Part shown: in pieces, positions 12,601 through 24,600 of the stretch
Layout: each line of letters starts with the position of its first letter
Position numbering within the stretch: position 1 is the first letter of the stretch
Origin: Mesostigma viride
Lineage: Eukaryota > Streptophyta > Mesostigmatophyceae > Mesostigmatales > Mesostigmataceae
Direction: 5' to 3'
Assembly (NCBI GenBank): GCA_009746045.1
Contig: RPFO01000312.1
Span: 3,090,079-3,154,078, forward strand
Length of the DNA: 64,000 nt
Program-made: the position numbers and the translations under genes
The notes under the pieces: generated by a model
The model's database searches: none
Seen by the model: only the letters and a program-made list of their open reading frames with translations
Told to the model about the DNA's origin: nothing

Positions 12601-15600
12601 GTGTTTGGGGGGGGGGGGTCCCTAACTATCCCCTGACCAGAGCATGCATGGAGGCGGTCACTATAAAGCACGTCGTGACCATAGCTACGATGGCTCACTG
12701 TTAAGTACGGCCTCGCAAGGACGTTGGATTGTGAGAATGTTGGATGTCCGAGTCGGTGGATCAGGCCCACATCTACCTGGTGTGCTGGTGAGGATCCTCA
12801 CGTGCATCCTGTCCCCCGCCACCGCCTGCTGGCCACGCAGGGTGCACGGCCGCTCCACGCGAATACGCTGGCCGGACCGGAGGTAGAAATGGAGCCATGG
12901 GACCTGGCAGGGGACGTGAGCGGCCAGTGTGTGACAGCCGACAGGAGTGACGGAAAGGCCACAAAAGAAAGATCCAGGAGACAAGGTTTTCAGCGCATGC
13001 ACAAAGCTCTTGAAAGCCCCAAACCAGCACAGAAACACGCACGGGAGAGGAAGGCCAGCGCGTGGGAGAGGAAGGCCAGCGCATGGGGGTGTAAGGCCAG
13101 CGGCAGCGTGATGTGGGAGGGAAGGGTGTGTACTTCCCAGGCAAAGGAATGGCAAAGGAAAGGAGCGGAAGCTCACCTGTCAAGCGCGAGAGGAGGGCTA
13201 GGACAAATGACAGCGTCGCGAGTACATCCAAGGGAGCGATCCGCGAAACCATCTTGTGAAGCCCACCTCTATACGAAGCAGGATGCAAGATAAACAAAGG
13301 CGAAACCATCTTGTGAAGCCCACCTCAATACAAAGCAGGATGCAAGATAAACAAAGCGCTGTAAGCTTCCCAGGAAAGAAAAATGTATTCAAACCCCTGC
13401 AACAATCCAACATGTCCGATCTGGGGACAACTCCCCTAAACCCACGGTGCGCTTGTTTGCGTCGTGCGCTGTGTGCCACGCTAGCTGTACAGGATGGGGC
13501 AACCAAAGGCACTTTGTGGCATCCAAAATAATCATTATATTCCTGGATGGCCCATCATGAAAAGGAACTATGGGACGGGGATGACGGCCGCTATGGCCAT
13601 GATCAAAGGGTTTCGGTGGGATATTTGAATAAGACGCGTGGGGCACGGCTCTTCCCATGATCAAAGGGTTCCGGTGGGATATTTAAATAGGACGTATGGG
13701 GCACAGCCGTGCCCATGAGCAAAGCGTCTCGCTGTTATGTTTAGCGGAAGGGGGTAAGGACACATGGGGCGAGCTATTCAAAGCGTCTTGCGGTGATATG
13801 GAGTTGGAGAGGAGATAAGCACGTTCTGCGAGCAATTACCATGTCCGAAGGGTCAGGATGTGGCAGGACATCGCCCTCCCCATCCACGCCAGGCAACGTG
13901 TCGTCCTTGCCCACGCCCCCAACGGCACCATCAACAGGCGCAGATGACGCATCCATAGGCACCACCCCGCCTTGCTGATGCCCCACTCCTGCGGCCGCCA
14001 CGCCCCCAGCGTCCGCCGCTGCCTTCTTCTTCGAGCGGAAGAATGAGAACAGGCCTCCCTTTGCTGGTGGCGCCGAGGCATTGCTCGCATTTGCTCCACT
14101 GGCGGCTGTCACACCAGTCCCTTGGGCTCCGTCGGCGCTTCCTGTTGACGGTCTTTCCTGGTTAGTTTCCCGGGGGGGGCTTGGATGCCTCTGCCAGGTC
14201 GGGTAGGCTGGCAGTCGCCACAGTCGGGTCGGACGGAACCAGCCCCACCCAGAGCGCTCGTCCCACGATGCCGGCCAGAAGAGGATCTAATATAAGTTCC
14301 GGAAAACGGAGGACACAAAAGGGGGGGGAGGAGGGTACGCACACGTCAGTGCAAAAGGGATGATGCCGGCCAGAAGAGGATCTGATGGGGCCATAGCGAA
14401 AGGAGGACACGGGAGGACAAGGGGGGAATAGGTGGAAAGGGGTCAGTAGGAAAGGTAGGAAAGGGGTCAGTAGGAAAGGTAGGAAAGGGGTCAGTAGGAA
14501 AGGTAGGAAAGGGGTCAGTAGGAAAGGTAGGAAAGGGGTCAGTAGGAAAGGTAGGAAAGGGGTCAGTAGGAGAGGTAGGAAAGGGGTCAGTAGGAGAGGG
14601 GTCAGTAGGAAAGGTAGGAAAGGGGTCAGTAGGAAAGGTAGGAAAGGGGTCAGTAGGAGAGGTAGGAAAGGGGTCAGTAGGAAAGGTAGGAAAGGGGTCA
14701 GTAGGAAAGGTAGGAAAGGGTCAGTAGGAAAGGTAGGAAAGGGGTCAGTAGGAAAGGTAGGAAAGGGGTCAGTAGGAGAGGTAGGAAAGGGGTCAGTAGG
14801 AAAGGGGTCAGTAGGAAAGGTAGGAAAGGGGTCAGTAGGAAAGGTAGGAAAGGGGTCAGTAGGAAAGGTAGGAAAGGGGTCAGTAGGAAAGGTAGGAAAG
14901 GGGTCAGTAGGAAAGGTAGGAAAGGGGTCAGTAGGAAAGGGGTCAGTAGAAAAGCGGTCAGTAGGAAAGGTATGAAAGGGGTATAAAAGGTAGGGTACCG
15001 GCCACAAGAGCACCCAATGGGGATCAGGGCAACATGACAAGGACAGAGAAGGGGACAGACGTAGGCGCCACGTGTTTGTTAAAAGACAAGGCAAGGATGC
15101 TAAAGGCTTCACGTGTTTCTTGAAAGACAAGGCAAGGATGCTGGCCAGAAGGGAACTTGATGCTCGCCAGCGCAAGCGAGGACGCGCAAGGGAGAAAAGG
15201 AGGATGAGCGCAGCAGTCAGTATAAAAGGTAGCATGCCGGCGGGAAGAACGTACGGCCAGGATATACTACTACAAGTCACTACAAAGCCAGTGCAAAGAC
15301 AGTACAAAGGACCTGGGAAAGATCATCGATAAGGGTTATCTGATAAAGGTAATCTGTTTATGGGAACGATCATCGATAAGGGTTATCTGATAAAGGTAAT
15401 CTGTTTATGGGAAAGATCATCGATAAGGGTTATCTGATAAAGGTAATCTATTTATGGGAAAGATCATCGATAAGGGTTATCTGATAAAGGTAATCTGTTT
15501 ATGGAAGGGTTGATGCATAACTTGTCGACTCAGTGCTCATGCAGGTTATTAATAGCTCGGCGTGCGCTTGTTAGTTGTTACCTAGAATGAATCAGTCAAG

Positions 15601-18600
15601 GGAGCAACCCACAAACGCCAAGCAGGTGGCTTGAACCCACTGTTCCCCAACCCTCCCTGGCCCTAGCACTCACCCTCCAAGGCAGCCACGCCTGTCTACG
15701 AGGAATAACTCCATGTGGCTCGGTGCCCAGGTGTTCGCCCCTTTCCCCCCACCGCTCAGTGCCCAGGTGTTCGCCCCTTTTCCCCCACCGCTCGGTGCCC
15801 AGGTGTTCGCCCCTTTCCCCCCACCGCTCGGTGCCCAGGTGTCCGCCCCTTTCCCCCCACCGCTCGGTGCCCAGGTGTTCGCCCTTTCCCCCCACCGCTC
15901 GGTGCCCAGGTGTTCGCCCCTTTCCCCCCACCGCTCGGTGCCCAGGTGTTCGCCCCTTTCCCCCCACCGCTCGGTGCCCAGGTGTTCGCCCCTTTCCCCC
16001 CACCGCTCGGTGCCCAGGTGTTCGCCCCTTTCCCCCCACCGCTCTGTGCCCAGGTGTTCGCCCCTTTCCCCCCACCGCCCAGTGCCCAGGTGTTCGCCCC
16101 TTTCCCCCCACCGCTCGGTGCCCAGGTGTTCGCCCCTTTCCCCCCACCGCTAGGTGCCCAGGTGTTCGCCCCTTTCCCCCCACCGCCCAGTGCCCAGGTG
16201 TTCGCCCCTTTCCCCCCACCGCTCGGTGCCCAGGTGTTCGCCCCTTTCCCCCCACCGCTAGGTGCCCAGGTGTTCGCCCCTTTCCCCCCACCGCTCAGTG
16301 CCCAGGTGTTCGCCCCTTTCCCCCCACCGCTCGGCGCCCAGGTGTTCGCCCTTTCCCCCCACCGCTCGGTGCCCAGGTGTTCGCCCCTTTCCCCCACCGC
16401 TCGGTGCCCAGGTGTTCGCCCCTTTCCCCCCACCGCTCGGTGCCCAGGTGTTCGCCCCTTTCCCCCCACCGCCCAGTGCCCAGGTGTTCGCCCCTTTCCC
16501 CCCACCGCTCGGTGCCCAGGTGTTCGCCCCTTTCCCCCCACCGCTAGGTGCCCAGGTGTTCGCCCCTTTCCCCCCACCGCTCAGTGCCCAGGTGTTCGCC
16601 CCTTTCCCCCCACCGCTCGGTGCCCAGGTGTTCGCCCCTTTCCCCCCACCGCTCGGTGCCCAGGTGTTCGCCCCTTTCCCCCCACCGCTCGGTGCCCAGG
16701 TGTTCGCCCCTTTCCCCCCACCGCTCGGTGCCCAGGTGTTCGCCCCTTTCCCCCCACCGCCCAGTGCCCAGGTGTTCGCCCCTTTCCCCCCACCGCTCGG
16801 TGCCCAGGTGTTCGCCCCTTTCCCCCCACCGCTAGGTGCCCAGGTGTTCGCCCCTTTCCCCCACCGCTCGGTGCCCAGGTGTTCGCCCCTTTCCCCCCAC
16901 CGTCCATCCTTCGTCCCCCACCCCCCTCCAAAATCGTAATAAAATAGTACATCAGTCCCCTACTGTGTGAAAATACGTTCCACCCACCCCTGACCTGACA
17001 ACACCATGGACGCTTTCTTCCCACCACCATCCAAGGAAGCATCTTTAAAATTTTAATTCAAAAAGAAAAGGCCGCAACTCACCAAACCGGAGGCATCGGC
17101 CGATACCATAATGCGCGTGTCGGGCATGTAATCCACCATGACCGGCGGCGAGGCATGGCCCACAAACACCTCTTGCTGCACCTGCACGCTCGTCCCCTCG
17201 CCCGCCTCTGCACTAGTAGCATCGCCAATCGGTGGGACTCCGCCAGGAGCCAAGGATGCCGCCGATTGCCCACCACCGGTCACTATGCCGATCTCCATCC
17301 CAGTGCCCTGCCCACCATTGCCTTTGCTGGGTACTGCCATGCTGGTGGCAATGTCCACGCCAGCCTCGACACCTGCGGGGGTATGGGAAGTCGCCCCCCC
17401 CGCAGCCTGCTGCGGTCCTGGGTGGTCGTTGGCTCCAGGGGGGCCGCCAGGTCCCAGGACACCTGGCATACTCTCCATGGAGGGAAATGTGAGCGGCACC
17501 ACCAGGGCCGGTGTGGTCCTTGGCATCAGCTCGTCAAGCATGGCAGGGGACATGATGCTGCCGCACACGCAGGCCGTGTCACGGCCGCCATTGGGGCGGA
17601 TGCCAGCAGATGCGAGAGGGGTCGCCCCGGCCGAGCCTGGAACCGTGCGGTTGGCATGGGGTCCAAACCCCTGCTGAGCCGCCGGCGTGGAATCGGCTGC
17701 TGTGGGACTAGCACCGGCAGATGCCGTGGGTGGCTCTGTTGTGCTGCCAGCAGATAGCACCGGCGGCGCCAGCTCTCCTTGGCTCACAGCCCCGGTCCCA
17801 CCCGACTCGGTGCTGGGAACAACTGCTGGTAAGGAACTATCGGTGGCACCTTGCTGCACCTTGCTGTCATCTACAGGAGACTGCTGATGCGGCGGCTGCT
17901 GATTCTGTCGGCGATGATCTACCTGCCCATGGGGCGCACCCACGCACACGGTCACTATTGCGCCATCGGCGAGCGGTATAGTGACCATGGGCTGCGCGCC
18001 TGAGGCAGCTCGCGCCGGGTGAAAGCACACAGCAAGCGGGCGAGAGGGTTGGGTCACGGCCTGCTGGGACAAGGCTGCCAGTGATGCAGCAGAGCCGGGC
18101 AGTCCTGGCCCTAGCCCTGGCCTTGTGCCCGGTCCTGGTCCGTTCCCCTTCCCATCCAGTCTATTGCCCCTGGCTGATGCACTTGCTGCGCTCGCGGCAT
18201 GCCTGACATCGGTGTTACCTGCCGGGGATTGCAGCAGCTTCTGTTTCAAGGTTTGGTGTTGCTGGTGGGAGCCATGCAGTGCCACTATGTTGGCACCCGA
18301 GGGAGTGCCATCCAGGCCCTCATTGTTGTCGTCGTCGACTGACCACAGGATGGCGGGCGGCCGCGGCTGGGATGCCTGAGTAGTCATCCTGCACGCATGA
18401 GTGTTGTTTGGTGCAGTAAAAATCCCAGCAAGCAGACAAACCAAGGGTTGTCAACGATCTGGTCGACCTTGTACCTTGCTGAAGGGAGGGACATATATAT
18501 AGTAGTATATATTCTGCTCTCCTTTATTTCCCTCTTTAAAAAAATTACCCATCATGGGGGCTCGCCACTGCATAAGGGTCAATCTTGCATAAGGGCGCGC

Positions 18601-21600
18601 CTTATGATTCCCACACACACACATACACACAATACTATACTATAGTGACCACATACACAGACCACATACACACATACACACATACGCACATACATTTCTT
18701 GTTTTTGGTCCATTGGAGTTCCTTCCCACCAAGAGAAACATTTATTCTACATTTTTGTGTGCTAGGCTTTATACGGACAGCCTATACCACACCTTCAAAC
18801 TCAGTGCACATCATTATCAAGTTGGTTATTGTAGCACCATGCTGGGGGCCCAGCATACTCGAACACAAGGTGTTGCCCCTCTTAGCAGCGTGGGTGGGTG
18901 GGTGGGAGCTGAAAAGAGGCCTCCCTACGTCCCCTACACCACTCTAAGTACTGACTATCATTCACATTGCGCCACGCAGGCCTGCCGGCTGGCGCAAGTA
19001 CAAGGTGACTGACTGCCCATCACAGTTGCGCCACGCCTGGCAGCTAGCGCAGGTACAAGGTCTAGTGACGTACGTTAGAAGCTACCTAGGCCTGCACTCC
19101 GGAACCACACTCAGCCGCAAAAAGGGCCGGCCGGTGCAGTACCCTCGTGACAAGCGCTAGTCTTACGCTACCTACGGCAGGTCGGTCCCCTTTGAGCCCG
19201 TCCACGCGTCATATATAAAATGAGCAAAGCTCAACAAATACATTTCTTGTTTTTGGTCCATTGGAGTTCCTTCCCACCAAGAAAAACATTTATTTTACAT
19301 TTTTGTGTGCTAGGCTTTATACGGACAGCCTATACCACACCTTCAAACTCAGTGCACATCATTATCAAGTTGGTTATTGTAGCACCATGCTGGGGGCCCA
19401 GCATACTCGAACACAAGGTGTTGCCCCCACACCTCCTACCTGGCCACCAAGGCTGTCGCCAACCTTGGTGCCGAGTTTCTTTCCGCCCATGGCCCCCCTC
19501 CCGCATGCTGCCGCGGCTGTACTGCCGCCCCCGTGTGGCCGCTACGGTTTCCTGGCGGACGCAGGGCGGCACCCATGTCGTTCCCCCCGTTAGGGGGGCG
19601 GTTTCCAGCGGCTGCTCATTAGGCCTTACGCCCCCGGACCGTCTCTCACAAGCCCAGGACCCATCACCAGCCCCACCCCCGAGGCTGGGATTTCCCGGCA
19701 TTGAAACCTTTGTGGCGATAGGCCCTCTACCCTACCAAGGCCTTGGCTTGGAAACTGCTTAGCCAAGGCCCTGACCAGGGCTTGTGTTGTTGTAGGAAAT
19801 TTTTTATGGCATAGATATGGCCCCTGGCTGAACCGAACTCTTTATCGCTTTTCCTATAATGCATCATACAGGATAAAAACAAGGCGATAAAAAAGCAAGA
19901 ATTTCAGCCCCGCCAGGCGAACATTCTTTGCTGAAAAACTGGGCAATGATGAAGAGCGCGCTCCTCCCACCAAGATTCGCTCCAGCCCCGCATCCTCCCC
20001 GAAACTCCCGTCTGGCCACAGGCCGAAAGATCGGGTCCGCTGTCAGGCTCTTGGCAGTTATGGGCTACCCTGGCACCCCGCGCTAGCCATCTCCACGTTT
20101 AAGGCAGATTCGCCTCCACCTGTGATTCTTTCCACCGTAGCCGCTGGCCCTGGCCTGTATGGCTCCTTCCCTGACGTTGTCCGACTGAAAACGCAGCTTC
20201 CCCAGTGTCAGGAAGCTGCTTGCCGCACCCAGGGGTAGAGGGGAATCGTCAGTGGGCCCAGCGCCGGAAATCACACCCTTTTACTCAAATCGTAGAGCCC
20301 CCCACCCAACAACCATTACCGTGGCCTGTAACGGTAGGTGGCGAACATAAAGAACTTTATTCCAGGCCTCTCCACGCCCGGAGAGGCCGATAGCATCGTC
20401 TTACATTCAGCGCAGCCGCCATAGCGGCCAGCCGACCTTGCCAGCAAATGCTGGGATCAAGTTGCGAAGCTGAAAAGAGGCCTCCCTACGTCCCCTACAC
20501 CACTCTAAGTACTGACTATCATTCACATTGCGCCACGCAGGCCTGCCGGCTGGCGCAAGTACAAGGTGACTGACTGCCCATCACAGTTGCGCCACGCCTG
20601 GCGGCTAGCGCAGGTACAAGGTCTAGTGACGTACGTTAGAAGCTACCTAGGCCTGCACTCCGGAACCACACTCAGCCGCAAAAAGGGCCGGCCGGTGCAG
20701 TACCCTCGTGACAAGCGCTAGTCTTACGCTACCTACGGCAGGTCGGTCCCCTTTGAGCCCGTCCACGCGTCATATATAAAATGAGCGAAGCTCAACAAAT
20801 ACACACACATACACACAAACATACATACACACACATACACAGTCACCAGCGTGGTGTCACTGAGCCGTGATGTCCATCGGGGCCGATGTCGACGAGAATC
20901 TAATGCTACAATGAAAGCGAACAGCCGAGCCCGCCAGATGCCCCCACTGTCTTGTGAGTGGTCCTACGGCTCAGGGAGGCACCCCCCCATCTCAAAGGGG
21001 TTGATTTCCGTACTTGTCGGGTGCACTAAGGGCCTATGGCAGGTAGCTCTAATATGAGGCCTACGGCTTCGGGAGGCACCCCCATATCTCAAAGGGGTTG
21101 GTTTCCGTACTTGTCAGGTGCACTAAGGGCCTATGGGGGTAGCTCTAATATGAGACCTACGGCTTAGGGAGGCACTCCCCATCTCAAAGGGGTTGGTTTC
21201 CGTACCTGTTGTCCCCCGGGCAAGTAGCAGCTACATGCATGCTTAACCAAGAGTCAGTGTCCTTTTCGCAATCCTGTTGCTGGCCAACAGAAAAGGACAT
21301 CCCAAGGGCATCTCCTCGTAGGGTTTCCAGCTACAGGAGGTTTCCCCATACATGTTTTAGCACCCGCAGCACGTTTTCCACATTGCACGTGCCCAGAGTT
21401 GGCTATCAAATAAGAATCTTATTCTTGACGTGATTGCTATTTGTGAACACTATGCCCTTTTGAGCTACCTGCCCAAACCCAGATATCTAGCTGCTTCAAC
21501 GTAGACATCATGGAAAACTAGCAAGGACGTAAAACATCCCGTGGATTGAACCTGTCATATTACTGAACCTGCTGTGCCACTGACCTGAGTGCCCCTAGAG

Positions 21601-24600
21601 GCAGCACGGCCCACAGGGTGGCCCCTGGGTCCAAATCTTCACCTGGGACCGTGCTGCCAGCTTTAGCACGGCCCTTCCCTTTGGCCGACAGCAGCGAGGG
21701 ATTACCGGCAGCGAGGGGGGGCTGCATGAAACGGCAGAGCAGCAGGTTTGGGCATGAACCCAGCAGGTGGGGGGTTGGGCATGAACCCAGCAGGTGGGGG
21801 GTTGGGCATGAACCCAGCAGGTGGGGGGTTGCCAGCAGCAGAAGAAGCAGCAGCGACAACAGCAGGTGTGGGTGGATGCCGCCAGCAGGTCGGGATGGGA
21901 TACAGCAGCAAGAGCAGCGGCCACGTCGGCAGAAATTGGGGGCAATAGCAGTGGTAGGCCATGGCAGCTTTGGGGTGAAGGCATCAGCAGCTGAAGGGTG
22001 ATTTGGAGTGACTTGAAGAAAAGCCAGAAGGTATGGGCATCCTGGGCTAAGTATAGGCTGGACGCTAGCATTTCCTGATTGTAAGCAATGCATGATTCGC
22101 GGCCTCGCACCTACCATCATTTAGTGGGTCGGCTTGTCTACCAAACAGTTGGCATGGTAACCTCGCACCTACTATTTGCATGCTGGAATCTCTACTACCA
22201 CTAACCACTCTCCGCTTGCCCATCATATGGTTCAATAAAACCCTCGCGCCTACCTACCCACGCAGTGAGTTGGCTTGTCTACTACCACACGCACCATCAT
22301 GGCCGAGGGATCCCTCCACCACAGCTTGACAACGCCTCCCTCGTCCACCGTCGCCAGCTGATGCCCCGACAAGCCGCACGCCACGCCCACCAACGCTCCG
22401 CCTCCCCGTACGCTGCCGATGCCGAGGGGAAGGCTGCCAGCATCAAGTAGGATCGCTGAAGGCACACGCGAGCTCTGCTCTCGTTGCCGCGCCTTTGCCA
22501 GCTTCCTCTGATGCTCGAGGTCTTCGCGCGATGGGGATGCCACCGTGGCCCTTTGTGGCTCCCCCGGGCCCAAAGGCAGCCTTCCTCCGGTCATGAGGTC
22601 ATAGTCTGCTGGTACGGCAGCGGGGGCTGGGGGACCGGCGGACGGGTCTACCGTGGCTGGCGTGGCCTTACTCTTGCTAGAGATGGCCTTACTCTTGAAG
22701 CCGCGCCCAGGAGCAGGTGGCGCTGCGCTCCTGCGGAGGGATGGACGCAATCACGGTGATTGGAATGGGAGACCGTCAACGGGGTAATGTTGCCAGTAAG
22801 TGTTTTATATTTCATAAGTATTTAAAAATTATAAGGAAGTACTACTATAAGGGGTCTATCGGTCTATCGGGCCCATTCATGAGGATAGCATGGAACCGCG
22901 TGTGCCACTATCCCAGTAAATGATAGTCCTAATCGGCCTGACCTAGCGGAGCGGCAGGCTTTATGGGATTGTCATGAAACAAATTCGTCAATTGTTCCTT
23001 GTGATGCCACATAGGTGCATGCGTGCTATGTAAATGGGTTCCCTGCATTACAACCTGCGCTATCAGCCTCATGGATTACACGCACGCCCGAGGGAAATTT
23101 CCTATTGAGCGGCGATGCCTAACATCCACAATCCCAAATATACAATATCATGCTACTATGATGAACACTATGCCACCCAAGCACCTGCACACCTTGGCAT
23201 GCCCCCACCCGGCCGGACGCGGCACAGTAGCACTGGCAGGCTGGCAGGGACCTGTGACTGGGAGGAGAAGGTCCAGGAGGAGAGGTCCCAGGCCCAGAGC
23301 TCGCCAGTGGACGTGCCGGCGGCCAGCATCTGAACGCCCTGGGAGACTGCGGGGGCAGACAATGTATAACAATCAATCAAACAACCGGCCAACATCAAAA
23401 GTTGCTGAAGCTATAGCAACCAACCAACCAATCAACCAATCTCAGATGTTGCTGAAGCTATAGCAACCAACCGACCAACTGGTCAATATCAAATGTTGCT
23501 GAAACTATAGCAACCAACCAACCAATAAACCAATCTCAGATGTTGCTGAAGCTATAGCAACCAACTGACCAACCGGTCAATATCAAATGTTGCTGAAGCT
23601 ATAGCAACCAACCGACCAACCGGTCAATATCAAATGTTGCTGACGCTATAGCAACCATCCAACCTATCAACCAATCTCAGATGCTGCTGAAGCTGTAGCA
23701 ACCATCCAACCAATAAACCAATCTCAGATGTTGCTGAAGCTATAGCAACCAACCGACCAACCTGCCAATATCAAAAGTTGCTGAAGCTATAGCAACCAAC
23801 CAACCAACCAACCGGCCAATATCAAAAGTTGCTGAAGCTATAGCAACCAACCAACCAACCAACCAATCTCAGATCTTGCTGAAGCTCTAGCACCCAACCG
23901 ACCAACCGGCCAATATCAAAAGTTGCTGAAGCTATAGCAACCAACCGACCAATCAACCAGTATCAGATGCTGCTGAAGCTATATAGCAATCAAGAAGCTA
24001 TATAGCAATCAACCAACCAACCGACCAGCATTAAATGTTGCTTGAACATGAGCCCATGTTGGGAACACTTGGGAGCGGAAACGCGAGAAGCGCAGCATGG
24101 ACTGGCAGGCACACGGTCGCCAGAATGATAAGGAAGCCACCTTTAAGTAACACATGTTACGTAAGCTGACACAAGCGCGGTGGCAACTAGTCAGAAAAGG
24201 ATGTCCTGGAGGGGCGTGATGTATAGTGAGCGAAAACCGATGCGTAAATGCGTCCGTGTTTGTGCACAGGGTGGGCTAGTCACCAGTTGTACAGGAAGCA
24301 TTCCAGCGCGGAGACTACGATTTCCGAAAATGCTTTATAAGATCTATATAATTTTTCTTTATACTGTTTAATTTCTTCCGAAAAATTTTCATGGGATCAA
24401 ATAATCTGCATGGAAAGCAGTGCGAAGCCCCTAATACCCTTGACGACCAGAAAGGCAAAAAAAATGACTCACAGGCAATGCACGTGACGTAGCCAGAATC
24501 CACCGCGATAGACACGGCCACAACCGGCCACCCTCCATCCACCATCTTCCTTGCCGGTTGCATATCGTTCTTGGCGCCTTTGGCCCCTTTGCCACTGACA

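Noticed and set aside
14162-15307. 381-codon minus frame with DPFPTFPT repeats
   Set aside because: Generated by the 24-bp minisatellite; the real exon in this area (14157-13840) uses a splice acceptor just below it.
15715-16910. CRISPR-like regular spacing
   Set aside because: Units are contiguous with no unique spacers, and this is a eukaryotic intron.
15715-16947. Open frames of up to 410 codons (repeating CPGVRPFPPTAR and similar)
   Set aside because: Created by the 36-bp minisatellite; open in several frames and on both strands, inside an intron of a well-supported gene.
17138-17757. Plus-strand frames of 179-200 codons
   Set aside because: Antisense of WD40 gene exon 10.
19430-20467. 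snoRNA- or tRNA-like gene in the insert
   Set aside because: A TGATGA box and a hairpin are present, but no paired D box, cloverleaf or other defining element could be shown.
23119-23376. Donor CAG/GTCCCT at 23251 for WD40 exon 7
   Set aside because: Would put exon 8 out of frame; the donor AAG/GTGTGC at 23192 keeps phase.
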